A stretch of DNA of 43,426 bases, taken from contig NZ_JAKTNR010000007.1 of the NCBI RefSeq assembly GCF_022760855.1, forward strand, positions 1 through 43,426, read 5' to 3'. This document shows, in pieces, positions 1-11,999 of this stretch. The notes beneath the pieces are model-generated. The model saw only the letters and a program-made list of their open reading frames with translations. It had not been told where the DNA came from and did no database searches. How positions within the stretch are numbered: position 1 is the stretch's first letter; each line of letters starts with the position of its first letter. The stretch is from Thermus albus (GTDB taxonomy: Bacteria > Deinococcota > Deinococci > Deinococcales > Thermaceae). A program made the position numbers and the translations under genes.

Positions 1-1219
<1,219 letters not shown>

Positions 1220-1242
1220 CTTCGCTCTCCTTTCTCCATGCG

Positions 1243-1264
1243 GGGTAGGCCCTAAGGCCTACCC
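1243..1264 (-). other. Intercistronic hairpin between fusA and tuf
   Basis: A 9-bp perfect inverted repeat (GGGTAGGCC / GGCCTACCC, 4-nt loop) lies in the 56-nt gap between the fusA stop and the tuf Shine-Dalgarno. No T-tract follows on the minus strand, so it is more likely an RNA processing or stability element, or a partial attenuator, than a full terminator. Confidence 0.6.
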
Positions 1265-1275
1265 GAAAGGCATCC

Positions 1276-3351
<2,076 letters not shown>

Positions 3352-3354
3352 GGC

Positions 3355-3825
3355 TTACCACCGGTAGTGGGCGTAGGCGCGGTTGGCCTCGGCCATGCGC
3401 TCCACGTCCTCTTTCTTCTTTATCGCTCCGCCCTTGCCCTCGGCTGCGTCCATGAGCTCATGGGCGATGCGCACGGCAGCCCCCCGCTCGGAACGCGCAT
3501 TGGCCGCCTGGACCAGCCAGCGTAGGGCCAAGGACTGCTGCCTTCTGGGGGAGACCTCCATGGGCACCTGGTAGTTGGCCCCACCCACGCGGCGGGAACG
3601 GACCTCCATCCTTGGCTTCACGTTCTCCACCGCCTGCTTAAAGACCTTCAAAGGCTCCTGCCCGGTCTTTTCCTGGATGATGCGGCAGGCCTCGTAGAAG
3701 ATGCGGGCAGCCAGGTTCTTCTTGCCCTCCCGCATGATCTTGTTGATGAAGGCCGACACCACCACATCCCCGTAGACCAGGTCGGGCTGGAGTTGGCGTA
3801 CCTCTGCTCTTCTTCTCCGTGCCAT
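3355..3825 (-). CDS. rpsG: 30S ribosomal protein S7
   Basis: S7 nucleates assembly of the 30S head and binds the 3' domain of 16S rRNA. The 156-residue frame starts [15 protein letters not shown], the normal N-terminus, and carries the conserved central part (MRVG-type [16 protein letters not shown] segment) and the C-terminal AHYRW. In E. coli S7 represses its own operon by binding the S12-S7 junction; here only 7 nt separate rpsL and rpsG, so an equivalent long binding site is not obvious. Confidence 0.98.
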   Translation of the reverse strand: MARRRRAEVRQLQPDLVYGDVVVSAFINKIMREGKKNLAARIFYEACRIIQEKTGQEPLKVFKQAVENVKPRMEVRSRRVGGANYQVPMEVSPRRQQSLALRWLVQAANARSERGAAVRIAHELMDAAEGKGGAIKKKEDVERMAEANRAYAHYRW

Positions 3826-3832
3826 AGTTCAC

Positions 3833-4246
3833 CTACTTCTTCTTGGCCGGAGCCGCGCCCTTGGTCTCCTTGGGCTTCTTGGTCCCGTACTTGGAGCGGC
3901 TCTTCTTGCGGTCCTTCACCCCTTGGGTGTCGTAGACCCCACGCACGATGTGGTAGCGCACACCCGGCAGGTCCTTAACACGGCCACCCCGGATGAGGAC
4001 CACGGAGTGCTCCTGCAGGTTGTGCCCCTCGCCAGGAATGTAGGCGGTAACCTCGTACCCGGAGGTCAGGCGCACCTTGGCCACCTTCCGCAAGGCGGAG
4101 TTGGGCTTCTTGGGGGTTACGGTGCGCACCACGGTGCACACTCCCCGGCGGAAGGGCGACCCCTTCAAGGCCGGAACCTTGCTCTTCTTCTGGACCTTCT
4201 CGCGGCCCTTTCTGACCAGCTGGTTGATCGTCGGCAGTGCCACCAC
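3833..4246 (-). CDS. rpsL: 30S ribosomal protein S12 (start codon uncertain)
   Basis: S12 lies at the decoding centre and its [13 protein letters not shown] loop is the streptomycin-resistance region. The frame is 137 residues from GTG at 4246, reading MVALPTINQ. The only good Shine-Dalgarno (AGAAGGGAG) touches that GTG, leaving no spacer. It sits 8 nt before an in-frame CTG at 4237, which would give a 134-residue protein starting MPTINQ, the N-terminus usual for S12. A start at CTG is therefore plausible. The C-terminal lysine/alanine tail is typical for the genus. Confidence 0.96.
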   Translation of the reverse strand: MVALPTINQLVRKGREKVQKKSKVPALKGSPFRRGVCTVVRTVTPKKPNSALRKVAKVRLTSGYEVTAYIPGEGHNLQEHSVVLIRGGRVKDLPGVRYHIVRGVYDTQGVKDRKKSRSKYGTKKPKETKGAAPAKKK

Positions 4247-4369
4247 TCCCTTCTTCTTGGACTTGCCCCCGTGTTCTCAAGATCCACCCGGGGGAGTTGC
4301 CTTCCCCCGGCTTTTGCCCACACAGGGCACCACCCTCAGGGCCAGGGGCTGGCCCTGAGGGCCCTCAAC
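4247..4369 (-). promoter_or_regulatory. Structured 5' leader of the str operon
   Basis: The roughly 120-nt untranslated leader between the predicted transcription start and rpsL holds two strong hairpins. One is a 13-bp perfect stem at 4333-4361 with a 3-nt loop, and the other is an 8-bp stem at 4288-4310 (CCGGGGGA / TCCCCCGG). Neither is followed by a T-tract. They may control translation or stability of the ribosomal-protein transcript; this role is inferred only from structure and position. Confidence 0.55.
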
Positions 4370-4375
4370 TTGATT

Positions 4376-4404
4376 AGTGTACAGGGCTAGGCCTCTTTTG
4401 GCAA
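4376..4404 (-). promoter_or_regulatory. str operon promoter
   Basis: On the minus strand TTGCCA (4404-4399) and TACACT (4381-4376) are separated by exactly 17 nt, a good match to the housekeeping sigma consensus. It lies between the tRNA-Thr terminator and rpsL, so it should drive rpsL-rpsG-fusA-tuf. Confidence 0.75.
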
Positions 4405-4418
4405 GCCGGGGGGCGAAG

Positions 4419-4444
4419 AAAAACCCAGCCCTCGAGGGGCTGGG
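4419..4444 (-). terminator. Rho-independent terminator of tRNA-Thr
   Basis: An 8-bp stem CCCAGCCC / GGGCTGGG (4424-4431 and 4437-4444, 5-nt loop) is followed on the minus strand by TTTTTC. It stands directly downstream of the tRNA and upstream of the str promoter. Confidence 0.85.
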
Positions 4445-4450
4445 GGGTTC

Positions 4451-4525
4451 TGGAGCCGGTGGCCGGATTTGAACCGGCGGCCTACCGCTTACGAGGCGGT
4501 TGCTCTACCGCTGAGCTACACCGGC
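4451..4525 (-). tRNA. tRNA-Thr (anticodon CGT)
   Basis: The minus-strand cloverleaf is complete: acceptor GCCGGTG pairs with CACCGGC, the D-arm has GCTCAGCGGTAGAGC, the anticodon stem ACCGC/GCGGT encloses CTCGTAA with anticodon CGT (codon ACG), and the T-arm is GCCGG-TTCAAAT-CCGGC. The CCA end is encoded (4451-4453). Length is 75 nt including CCA; the discriminator base is U. Confidence 0.95.
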
Positions 4526-4565
4526 CCGCCCTAAAGAGTCTAGGGCAGAACTCCCGTTTGCGCAA

Positions 4566-5687
4566 CTAGCGCAAGACGACACCAGGCTGGACCCTTAGGG
4601 CGCGAAAGAGGGGCAGCAAAGCAGAAAGGAAAGTGGCCAAAAGGCTTGCCCCGCTCACCCAGAGGAAATCCGATAGGCGCATCTCCACGGGCAGGTGGGT
4701 GAGGAAGTAAAGCTCCCCGGGAAGGTCCACCGGGCGGAGGGCCAAATAAAGGGAAAGGAGATAGCCGAGGAGGTTGCCTAGGAGCACGCCGCCCACGCCC
4801 AAAAAGACCCCTTCGAGGGCAAAGACCAAGCCCACGGTGAGCCTTGAGGCGCCCATGGCCCGAAGGAGGGCGATCTCCGGGGTCTTTTCCACCACCTTGA
4901 GCACCAAGAGGTTAGCCACCCCTAAGGCGGCCACCGCCACGATCAAGAAGATCAGGATGCCCAAAACCCTCTTCTGCAAGGAGAGTTGCTCCAAGAGGGT
5001 GCGCTGGGTGTCCTGCCAGGCCTGGGGGAAGAACCGGGTACCCGCCAGTTCCCCACCCAGCTCCTTGGCCCGCCAGGGGTCCTTGAGGCGCACCTGGTAC
5101 CCTTGAGCCCTGATCCCGGAAAGCCTTTCCACCGTCTTTAGGTCCACAAAGGCATAGGCGGAATCCAGGAGATAGTTACCGGTACGGAAAGCCCCCAGGA
5201 CCTTAAGCTCCACCCGTTCCTGGGTGGCGGACATGGCGTAAAGCCTATCCCCCACAAAGGCCCCCAAAGACTGCTGCAGGGCCGAGCCCAGATAGATGCC
5301 CCCGGGCTCCAGCCTTAGGCCCAGCTCCGGGTAAAGGGCCTCCCCGCCTTGGCCCAGGCCCACCAGGGTGGCGAAGTCCACCCCCGGGCCCCTGGCGCCC
5401 TCCGCCGGGCGGGTTAAAAGGGCCTTGGTGGCAGCAAAGGGGGCGTAGGCCTCCACCCCGGGATGGTCCCGCCCGGGAAAAGGAGGTAGCTCCTCGCTCA
5501 AGCTGAAAAGGACCAGATGGGGATAGGCCTTCAAGGTGGCCCGCACCAGGCCGCTCACAAAGCCGTTGGTGAGGGAAAGGGCGGTGAGGAGGACCGCCAC
5601 CCCCACCCCTACCCCCAAAAGGGCGAGTCCCGTCTGCAAGGGTCTTCGCTTGAGGTGGGCTAGGGCCAGAAAGAGGGCAAAGCGCAC
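4566..5687 (-). CDS. FtsX/MacB-type ABC transporter permease
   Basis: A 373-residue integral membrane protein of the FtsX/LolC family. There is one membrane segment near the N-terminus (about residues 17-38, after a basic RRPLQTG), a long extracytoplasmic domain, then three C-terminal membrane segments (around GILIFLIVAVAALGVANLLV, VGLVFALEGVFLGVGG and LWVSGASLLATFLSALLPLF). I chose GTG at 5687, in front of RFALFLALAHLKRRP; the longer frame to 5756 overlaps the upstream gene and begins with low-complexity residues. No ATPase partner is visible next to it. Such proteins move lipoproteins or peptides, or signal across the membrane; the substrate is unknown. Confidence 0.8.
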   Translation of the reverse strand: MRFALFLALAHLKRRPLQTGLALLGVGVGVAVLLTALSLTNGFVSGLVRATLKAYPHLVLFSLSEELPPFPGRDHPGVEAYAPFAATKALLTRPAEGARGPGVDFATLVGLGQGGEALYPELGLRLEPGGIYLGSALQQSLGAFVGDRLYAMSATQERVELKVLGAFRTGNYLLDSAYAFVDLKTVERLSGIRAQGYQVRLKDPWRAKELGGELAGTRFFPQAWQDTQRTLLEQLSLQKRVLGILIFLIVAVAALGVANLLVLKVVEKTPEIALLRAMGASRLTVGLVFALEGVFLGVGGVLLGNLLGYLLSLYLALRPVDLPGELYFLTHLPVEMRLSDFLWVSGASLLATFLSALLPLFRALRVQPGVVLR

Positions 5688-5706
5688 GCCCTTAGGATAC
5701 GGGGGC

Positions 5707-6135
5707 CTAGCGCCTGGGGTACTCCACCACCACCAGTTCCACCAACCTCCGGCCAAAGCGCAAGGCGGTGGCCCGGTCGGGAAGCCAAACGTCCACCTTT
5801 TCCCGCATCCTGGGGTGCATCACGTCGGCCACCACAAAGACCCGATCCCGGAACAGGTAGTCAAACTGTCCCCGGCCCCGGCCATAGACCGAGCCCAGGT
5901 CGCGAAGCCGCACCTTGGTACCATAGGGCAAAACCTTGAGGAGGTCCGGGCTCACCGCCAAAACCCCCAGGCGGGTGCGCATCCCTGTGGCGGTGATGAA
6001 GGGGGTGGAGTCGGTTTCCCGGACGCTGGAGGTGTAGGCGGTGGCCTCGAGGAGCATGCTTTTTCGTACCCCAGACTGGGCCCAAGCCCCGGCAACGGCC
6101 AGGGCGAAGAGGAGCAGAATCAGGAAACCCCGCAT
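5707..6135 (-). CDS. Secreted 3D-domain (YocH/RpfB-like) protein
   Basis: A 142-residue protein with a signal peptide (MRGFLILLLFALAVAGAWA, cleavage before QSGV) followed by a 3D domain, the double-psi-beta-barrel fold related to MltA-type murein hydrolases. The characteristic elements are ATAYTSS near the start, TATGMRTRLGVLAVSP, PYGTKVRL, and VVADVMHP...KVDVWLPD with the conserved aspartates. It probably acts on peptidoglycan. ATG at 6135 is preferred over upstream starts because it begins the signal peptide and has AAGGG at good spacing. The permease gene starts 19 nt after its stop, so the two are probably cotranscribed. Confidence 0.8.
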   Translation of the reverse strand: MRGFLILLLFALAVAGAWAQSGVRKSMLLEATAYTSSVRETDSTPFITATGMRTRLGVLAVSPDLLKVLPYGTKVRLRDLGSVYGRGRGQFDYLFRDRVFVVADVMHPRMREKVDVWLPDRATALRFGRRLVELVVVEYPRR

Positions 6136-6184
6136 AGCGCCCTTGAGTATGCGGGTTAATCCTGGAGCTTTCTGAGAAGAATGA

Positions 6185-6212
6185 GGGGGCTGGCTCATCC
6201 AAGCCAGCCCCC
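6185..6212 (-). terminator. Hairpin terminator after the lipoprotein gene
   Basis: An 11-bp perfect stem (GGGGGCTGGCT / AGCCAGCCCCC, 6-nt loop) is followed on the minus strand by the T-rich TCATTCTTCTC. It sits 124 nt downstream of the lipoprotein gene and just upstream of the 3D-protein gene. The rest of 6136-6335 shows no gene. Confidence 0.7.
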
Positions 6213-6335
6213 AAGGGCCATGGAACCATTCCGATCACTAAGCGGCTGCCCCGCCAAGGGACGTTATCGGAAAATACCAGATTAGAAAATCCTTAGGACC
6301 CTTTAGCTAGCTCTCAATCCGTTCCCACCCAAAAC

Positions 6336-7154
6336 CTAGGGGCAAGGGGTGGAGGAGATCTCCAGGCGGTAGCGGCCGCTATTCCCCTCGTCAAACCCCG
6401 CCCGGACCAAGCCCCGGTCCCGCACCACCAAAAAGGTGGCGGGGGAGATGGGGGCACAGGCCATCACCGGGTCCAGGACCAGAGGAGAGGGGTCTGAGGG
6501 GCCCGTGTACAGAAGGGCCACCAGGTCCAAGGGGCCGGAATAGGTGAGCCTTAGGTACCCCGTGGCGGAAGAGACATCGTAGCGGTCAAACTCCCCCACG
6601 AACTCTATGGCCCCCTGCCGGGTGCCGGTGGTGAAGACCTCCCCTTTTCCAGCTGGATTGGGGCTAAAGGCGTTGGCGTACAGGGTCACCCGGTCCTCGC
6701 TTAGGGCGTAGTTTTCCACCCTCAGGTAGAAGACCTGGCCCGCCTGCCCCTCGAAGTTCAGGCGGTATCCGGGATCGGTGGTGATCTGGGGACGCAGGGA
6801 AAGGGGGGTAAGTTCTAGCCGGGCGGCAAACCAGTTCCGGGCCACGCTCACCGCCTGCACTACCCCTTTGTCGTCCAAAAGCACCAGGCGGAGCCGAGCC
6901 CTTAGTTGCAAATCGCTGGAAACCGCACTTACCGTTACCGCCCCATCTTGGGAAAGGACGATCCGGTAGACCTTGACCCCCGGACGAAGCTCCCCCCCGC
7001 TTTCTTGGGCAGGGGGAAGTTGGGCAACGACATACCCCCCTACGGGCAACTCCCCGCTCACCGGTAGGGTGCCCTGCAGGTTGCAGCCCGCGAGCACCAA
7101 GGCCACAAGGCTGGCAAGCAAACCCCTACCTATTCCTGGCCTATCCCACCACAT
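6336..7154 (-). CDS. Putative lipoprotein of unknown function
   Basis: A 272-residue exported protein. ATG at 7154 has AAGGGGGG at suitable spacing and is followed by a hydrophobic stretch ending in the lipobox LAGC (about residues 20-23), so the mature protein should be lipid-anchored at NLQGTLP. The rest is mostly predicted beta structure (repeated short strands such as VTLYANAF, YDVSSATGYLRLTYSGP, LVALLYTGP), which resembles bacterial pre-peptidase-C-type domains in style, but I do not recognise a family with certainty. Function unknown. Confidence 0.7.
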   Translation of the reverse strand: MWWDRPGIGRGLLASLVALVLAGCNLQGTLPVSGELPVGGYVVAQLPPAQESGGELRPGVKVYRIVLSQDGAVTVSAVSSDLQLRARLRLVLLDDKGVVQAVSVARNWFAARLELTPLSLRPQITTDPGYRLNFEGQAGQVFYLRVENYALSEDRVTLYANAFSPNPAGKGEVFTTGTRQGAIEFVGEFDRYDVSSATGYLRLTYSGPLDLVALLYTGPSDPSPLVLDPVMACAPISPATFLVVRDRGLVRAGFDEGNSGRYRLEISSTPCP

Positions 7155-7215
7155 AACCCCCCCTTTTCCCAAGGATAACCCGGGGAAAGGGGGAAAGGGC
7201 TTAGGCTTTCTTTAG

Positions 7216-8781
7216 CTACTCCAAGACCCCCAGATAGGCGTAGAGGTCAGGCCCTCCCGGGAGGATCTCCACCACCAGCTCTGGAAACTTCCCCGCCAGT
7301 TCCTCGACCCTTTCCCGGGAAGCATGGGGGCCCAGGAAAAGGGTGAGGACCTCCTTGCCCTCCTGGGCCAGGCGGATGAGGCCCTCCAGCACCTCCTCTG
7401 GGGTTTCCCCCATGAGGACCAGCCTCCCATCCAGGAGGCCGATGGGCTTGTCCTTTAAGACCTTAACCCCGTCCAACTCAACATCCCGGCTGGCCCAGGT
7501 GACCTCGAGGGTCACCGCCCCCCTCATGGCCTCCTCCATCTCCGGAAGGAGCTCCTCCGCTTCCACCTCGGGGAGGTAGCGCACCGCGGCCGCTAGGCCC
7601 TGGCCCAGGGTGCGGGTTTTCAGCACATGCACCTCCTTACCCCATTCCTTGGCCAGTTCCGCCGCCCTCTCCGCCGCCAAAAAGACGTTGGGGTTGTTGG
7701 GAAGGAGGATCACCTTGGGGCTGGCCACGCTCCTGATGGCGGCAAGCAGGTCCTCCACGCTGGGGTTTTGCGTCTGCCCTCCCGCCACCACCCGGGCCCC
7801 CAGGCTGCGGAAGGCCCGGGTGGGCCCATGCCCCAGGGCCACGGCCACCAGGCCCGTGGGGGGCGGGGCCCCCTCCCCTGCCCCCGCCATGGCCAGGATC
7901 TCCGTGTGCTGCTCGGTCATGTCCTCCACCTTGGTGCGCACCATGCGGCCGAAGCGGGCCACGGTGGCCAGGAGGCCATCGGGGTCATCGGTGTGGATGT
8001 GCCCCTTCACGTACCCCTCGGCCCCCACCACCAAGAGGGAGTCCCCAAAGGGGGCCACCGCCTCCCGGATCCTCTCAATAGGCACCTCCACCCCCTCCAT
8101 GAGGAACTCGGTGCAGTAGCCGAACTCCTCCGTGGCGAAGGCGGTCTGGGCGTAGCGCTCCACCTTGGGGGGCTCGGGCAGGGGTAACCTCAGGAGGTAC
8201 CCCCGTAGGCCCTCCAGAAAGCGCACATACCCCGCACCCCCGGCGTCCACCACCCCTGCCTGCTTCAAAACGGGAAGGAGCTCCGGGGTCTCTTCCAACG
8301 CCTCCCGGGCGGCCTTAAGGGCATGTTCCAGGACTTCCTCGAGGACCTCCCCTCTAGCCCCTTCCCCCGCAGCCCGGGCCACGGTGAGGATGGTCCCCTC
8401 CACCGGCTTCATCACCGCCTTATAGCCGGTTTCCGCCCCCAGGCGCAGGGCCTCGGCCAGGGTGGGGGCATCCAGCACCTCCTTTTGGCGGAGGGCCTCG
8501 CTAAAGCCCCTAAGGATTTGGGAAAGGATCACCCCGCTATTCCCCCGGGCCCCCAAAAGGCTCCCGTAGGCGATGGCCCGGGCCACCTCGGGCATCTTGG
8601 AGGTGTCCGCCAGGTCCAGCTCCCGCCGGGCGGACTGGAGGGTGAGGTGCATGTTGGTTCCGGTATCCCCATCGGGCACGGGATAGACGTTGAGGGCGTT
8701 GAGCTCCTCCACGAACACGGAAAACCAATCCGTGGCGTAGCGGAAGGCTTCGGCAAGCTCCTCCGGCCCCAGGCTAGCCAC
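7216..8781 (-). CDS. DAK2-domain fatty-acid kinase FakA-like (YloV family)
   Basis: A 521-residue protein with an N-terminal Dha-kinase L domain (DAK2) carrying the phosphate-binding PVPDGDTGTNM (around residues 33-43) and GARGNSGVILSQI, then a FakA-type central and C-terminal region (EFGYCTEF, GHIHTDDP, ILPNNPNV). FakA phosphorylates fatty acids bound to a FakB partner for membrane-lipid synthesis; a FakB/DegV gene is not in this window. GTG at 8781 is the chosen start because GTGGCTAG overlaps the asp23 stop by 8 nt, giving translational coupling; longer starts lie inside asp23. Confidence 0.85.
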   Translation of the reverse strand: MASLGPEELAEAFRYATDWFSVFVEELNALNVYPVPDGDTGTNMHLTLQSARRELDLADTSKMPEVARAIAYGSLLGARGNSGVILSQILRGFSEALRQKEVLDAPTLAEALRLGAETGYKAVMKPVEGTILTVARAAGEGARGEVLEEVLEHALKAAREALEETPELLPVLKQAGVVDAGGAGYVRFLEGLRGYLLRLPLPEPPKVERYAQTAFATEEFGYCTEFLMEGVEVPIERIREAVAPFGDSLLVVGAEGYVKGHIHTDDPDGLLATVARFGRMVRTKVEDMTEQHTEILAMAGAGEGAPPPTGLVAVALGHGPTRAFRSLGARVVAGGQTQNPSVEDLLAAIRSVASPKVILLPNNPNVFLAAERAAELAKEWGKEVHVLKTRTLGQGLAAAVRYLPEVEAEELLPEMEEAMRGAVTLEVTWASRDVELDGVKVLKDKPIGLLDGRLVLMGETPEEVLEGLIRLAQEGKEVLTLFLGPHASRERVEELAGKFPELVVEILPGGPDLYAYLGVLE

Positions 8782-9115
8782 GCCCCACCCCCACCACGTG
8801 GACCCGCACCTGGGAAAGCTCCACCCCCGCGAGCTTTTTGGCGGCATAGGCCACCCGCTCCGCCAAGGACTCCACCACCGTGGGAATCCGGGTCCCCACC
8901 GCCACCACCACGTAGAAGTCCGCGGTGTACCGGCCAGGGTGAGCCGGGTCCTGGCGCACCACCACCCCCTCGCTGGCCTCCTGCCGGCCTAGGATGCGCA
9001 CCACCTGGTCCTTAAGCCCCGCGGGGGCCATCCCCACCACCCCCGGCACCTCGTGCGCCGCCAGGGCCAACAAGGAGGCCAAGGCGCCTTCGGTTACCGT
9101 CACACGGCCGGCCAT
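8774..9115 (-). CDS. Asp23/Gls24 family protein
   Basis: A 113-residue Asp23/Gls24 (DUF322) domain protein. It starts with the family hallmark of one beta segment followed by hydrophobic helices (VTVTEGALASLLALAAHEVPGVVGM) and has the later YTADFYVVVAVGTRIPTVVESLAERV segment. Members are small cytoplasmic proteins linked to the envelope or alkaline stress, and next to yloV/fakA this is the standard arrangement in Firmicutes and Thermus. It overlaps fakA by 8 nt and starts 1 nt after ald ends. Confidence 0.85.
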   Translation of the reverse strand: MAGRVTVTEGALASLLALAAHEVPGVVGMAPAGLKDQVVRILGRQEASEGVVVRQDPAHPGRYTADFYVVVAVGTRIPTVVESLAERVAYAAKKLAGVELSQVRVHVVGVGRG

Positions 9116-9116
9116 C

Positions 9117-10226
9117 CTACCTCCTTAGGGCCTCCTCGGGGGACGTATAGGGCAGGCCGAAGGCCTCGGCCACACCGGGGTGGGTGAGAAGCCCCTTATG
9201 GGTGTTCAATCCTTTAAGGAGGGCGCTATCCTCCAGGAGGGCTTCCAGGCCTTTTTCCGCCAGCTTCAGCACGTAGGGGAGGGTCTGGTTGGTGAGGGCG
9301 AAGGTGCTGGTCCTGGGCACCGCTCCCGGCATGTTGGCCACCCCGTAGTGCACCACCCCTTCCACCACATAGGTGGGTTCGGCATGGGTGGTGGGGCGGA
9401 TGGTCTCCACGCACCCCCCTTGGTCCACGGCCACGTCCACGATCACCGAGCCCTCCTTCATGAGGGGGAGCATGTCCCGGGTCACCAGCTTGGGGGCCTT
9501 GGCCCCCGGCACCAAAACCGCCCCAATGAGAAGGTCTGCGTGCTGGATGCTCTTCTTGATGTTGGCCTCCGTGGCGGTGAGGGTGACCACCCGGCCCCCA
9601 AAGATATCGTCCAGGTACTGCAGGCGCCTATGGTTCACGTCCAGGATGGTCACCTGGGCCCCCATGCCCAAGGCGATCTTGGCGGCGTTGGTGCCCACGG
9701 TGCCACCCCCCAGGATGACCACGCTGGCCGGGGCCACTCCCGGCACCCCGCCCAGGAGCACCCCCCGGCCCCCATGGGGCTTCTCCAGGAACTGGGCCCC
9801 CACCTGAGGGGCCATGCGCCCCGCCACCTCGCTCATGGGTACCAGGAGGGGCAAGGAACCATCGGGAAGCTGCACGGTTTCGTAGGCGATCCCCGTGACC
9901 CCGCTTCCCAACATGGCCTCGGTTAGGGTACGGTCCGCGGCCAGGTGGAGGTAGGTGAAGAGGATAAGCCCGGGGCGCAAAAAGGGGTACTCCTCGGGAA
10001 GGGGCTCCTTCACCTTCACCACCATCTCCGCTCCCCAGGCTTCCTCCCGGCTTACGAGTTCGGCTCCGGCCCGTTCGTACTCGGCATCGGATAGGCCGGA
10101 GCCTAGGCCTGCTCCCCGTTCCACCAGCACGGTATGCCCCCGCTTGACCAGGCTTTCCACCCCACCTGGGGTCATGGCCACGCGGTTTTCCAGGGTCTTG
10201 ATCTCCTTGGGTACGCCGATCACCAT
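9117..10226 (-). CDS. ald: Alanine dehydrogenase
   Basis: NAD-dependent L-alanine dehydrogenase (EC 1.4.1.1) interconverts alanine and pyruvate plus ammonia. The 369-residue frame has the family N-terminus [10 protein letters not shown], the catalytic Lys (K73 in VKVKEP) and His (H94 in YLHLAA), the nucleotide loop [10 protein letters not shown] (173-182) and the following acidic D197. Length is normal. Shine-Dalgarno GGAGG sits 6 nt before ATG, and the truB stop is 1 nt upstream. Confidence 0.96.
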   Translation of the reverse strand: MVIGVPKEIKTLENRVAMTPGGVESLVKRGHTVLVERGAGLGSGLSDAEYERAGAELVSREEAWGAEMVVKVKEPLPEEYPFLRPGLILFTYLHLAADRTLTEAMLGSGVTGIAYETVQLPDGSLPLLVPMSEVAGRMAPQVGAQFLEKPHGGRGVLLGGVPGVAPASVVILGGGTVGTNAAKIALGMGAQVTILDVNHRRLQYLDDIFGGRVVTLTATEANIKKSIQHADLLIGAVLVPGAKAPKLVTRDMLPLMKEGSVIVDVAVDQGGCVETIRPTTHAEPTYVVEGVVHYGVANMPGAVPRTSTFALTNQTLPYVLKLAEKGLEALLEDSALLKGLNTHKGLLTHPGVAEAFGLPYTSPEEALRR

Positions 10227-10227
10227 A

Positions 10228-11166
10228 CTAGGCCTCCTTTACAAAGACACGCCGTATCTTGAGCTTGAAGCCGTCGCCCTCAGCGATGGCCAGAAGCCTC
10301 CTCCGGGAATCCACCAAGGCCACATAGCCCAAAGCCGGGATGGGCAAAGGAACCCCTTCCAAAACGCGCCGGGCCTCGGTGTGGGAAAGCTCCACCACGG
10401 GAAAGGGCAGAACATCGGTTTCGGGGATGGCCTTTTCCGGGGAGAGTTCGGAAAGCTTCACCGCCCGCTCCAACCCCACCTTGCCGATGCGGGTGCGCAC
10501 CAGCCCGGAGAGAAAGGCCTTGGTCTTGAGCCTCTCCCCCAGGTCCCGGGCAAAGGCCCGCACGTAGGTGCCGGGGCCCACCACCAGGCGGATCACCGCG
10601 GTGGGGTAGGGCCCCAAGGGCTTGGGAAGCTCCACCTTGCGCCCGGCCTTTTCCGCAAGCCGCCAGCCCTTGGCCGAGGGGGCGATGGGATGGGGGATGG
10701 GCCCGGGGTCCAAGGCCAGGAGTTCCACCTCCAGGTACTTTACCGGCCTTGGGCCCAGCTCCAAGGGCTTTCCCTCCCGGGCCACCTCGTAGGCCCTTTT
10801 CCCCCCCACCTTGATGGCGGAGTAGAGGGGAGGCACCTGCTCTTTCAGCTTCAAAAACGAAGGGAGCACGCTCTCCAGGTCCTTGCGGTCAAAGCGCACC
10901 GGGGCCTCCTCGCTTATGGGACCTTCCGCATCCAGGGTGGGGGTGGTGGCCCCGAAGGAAACCCAGGCGATGTACTCCTTCTCCTCCCCCGAGAGGAAGG
11001 GGACCAACTTGGTGCCCTCGTCGGAAACCAGGAGGAGAAGGCCCGTGGCCAAGGGATCCAGGGTGCCGGTATGCCCCACCCGGCGGGTAGAGAGAAGGCG
11101 CCTCGCCTCCTCCACCACGTCATGGGAGGTGAGGTGGAGGGGCTTGTCCACCGCATAGAGGGCCAT
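10228..11166 (-). CDS. truB: tRNA pseudouridine-55 synthase TruB
   Basis: TruB makes pseudouridine 55 in the T-loop of tRNAs. It has 312 residues with the catalytic motif [12 protein letters not shown] (nucleophile D37), the [10 protein letters not shown] and [18 protein letters not shown] motifs, and a C-terminal PUA-like part. It heads a minus-strand cluster (truB-ald-asp23-fakA) with 1-nt or overlapping junctions, and is divergent from the crotonase-family gene across a 46-nt gap. Confidence 0.96.
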   Translation of the reverse strand: MALYAVDKPLHLTSHDVVEEARRLLSTRRVGHTGTLDPLATGLLLLVSDEGTKLVPFLSGEEKEYIAWVSFGATTPTLDAEGPISEEAPVRFDRKDLESVLPSFLKLKEQVPPLYSAIKVGGKRAYEVAREGKPLELGPRPVKYLEVELLALDPGPIPHPIAPSAKGWRLAEKAGRKVELPKPLGPYPTAVIRLVVGPGTYVRAFARDLGERLKTKAFLSGLVRTRIGKVGLERAVKLSELSPEKAIPETDVLPFPVVELSHTEARRVLEGVPLPIPALGYVALVDSRRRLLAIAEGDGFKLKIRRVFVKEA

Positions 11167-11175
11167 GCCTAGGGG

Positions 11176-11181
11176 ATTGTA
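11176..11181 (-). promoter_or_regulatory. Probable -10 element for truB
   Basis: TACAAT on the minus strand lies 9 nt before the truB ATG in the 46-nt divergent gap. No clear -35 is visible at 17 nt, so the assignment rests on the -10 alone. Confidence 0.4.
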
Positions 11182-11212
11182 TCACCATTACGCAAGGATG
11201 AAGAATGGAAGC

Positions 11213-11998
11213 ATGGACCTACAGGACCGCTACCCCAGCCTCGCCCTCGCCTGGCCCCGGCCCGGGGTGCTGGGGATCACCCTAAAGGGCGAGAAGTTGA
11301 ACGCCTTGGGCCCAGGGGCCCACCGGGACCTGGCCCGGATCTGGCGGGACCTCCGGGAGCTGGAAGAGGTTAGGACCGTCCTCTTAAGGGGCGAGGGTGG
11401 GGTCTTCTCCGCCGGGGGCTCCTTCGCCCTGATTGAGGAGATGCGCGCCTCCCACCGGGCCCTCTTGCGGGTCTTTTGGGAGGCCCGGGAGCTGGTCCTA
11501 GGACCCCTGGACTTCCCCAGGCCCGTGGTGGCGGCCGTGGAAGGGGTGGCGGTGGGGGCGGGGCTGGCCTTGGCCCTAGCCAGCGACGTGGTGGTGGCGG
11601 GCAAGGGGGCCAGGCTTCTGGACGGCCACCTGCGGCTTGGGGTGGCCGCCGGGGACCATGCGGTCCTCCTTTGGCCCCTTCTTTTAGGCATGGCCAAGGC
11701 CAAGTACCACCTTCTCCTGGGCGAACCCCTCACCGGGGAGGAGGCGGAAAGGCTGGGCCTGGTGGCCCTGGCGGTGGAGGACGACCAGGTGTACGAGAAG
11801 GCCCTCGAGGTGGCCACCCGCCTGGCCGAAGGCCCCAAGGAGGCCCTGAACTTCACCAAGCACGCCCTAAACAACTGGTTCCGCACCTTCTTGCCCCACT
11901 TTGAGGTCTCCTTGGCCCTGGAGTTTTTGGGGTTCCAAGGGGAGGAGCTGGAGGAGGGGCTAAGGGCCCTAAAGGAGAAGAGGAAGCCCCAGTTTTAA
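11213..11998 (+). CDS. Enoyl-CoA hydratase/isomerase family protein
   Basis: A 261-residue crotonase-fold protein, expected to act on acyl-CoA thioesters. The oxyanion-hole motifs are visible: GGVFSAGGSFALIEEM and the glycine-rich VAVGAGLALALASDVVVA, followed by HLRLGVAAGDHAVLLWP. The usual catalytic glutamates are not obvious at the GD segment, so hydratase versus isomerase activity cannot be decided. Start at ATG 11213 (MDLQDRYPSLALAW) is chosen on family pattern; ATG 11198 is in frame and would add five residues. Confidence 0.85.
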   Translation: MDLQDRYPSLALAWPRPGVLGITLKGEKLNALGPGAHRDLARIWRDLRELEEVRTVLLRGEGGVFSAGGSFALIEEMRASHRALLRVFWEARELVLGPLDFPRPVVAAVEGVAVGAGLALALASDVVVAGKGARLLDGHLRLGVAAGDHAVLLWPLLLGMAKAKYHLLLGEPLTGEEAERLGLVALAVEDDQVYEKALEVATRLAEGPKEALNFTKHALNNWFRTFLPHFEVSLALEFLGFQGEELEEGLRALKEKRKPQF

Positions 11999-11999
11999 C

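Noticed and set aside
5688-5756. Longer N-terminus for the FtsX-type permease (many Trp and Gly residues)
   Set aside because: It overlaps the end of the 3D-domain gene and is low in complexity; GTG 5687 fits the membrane helix start.
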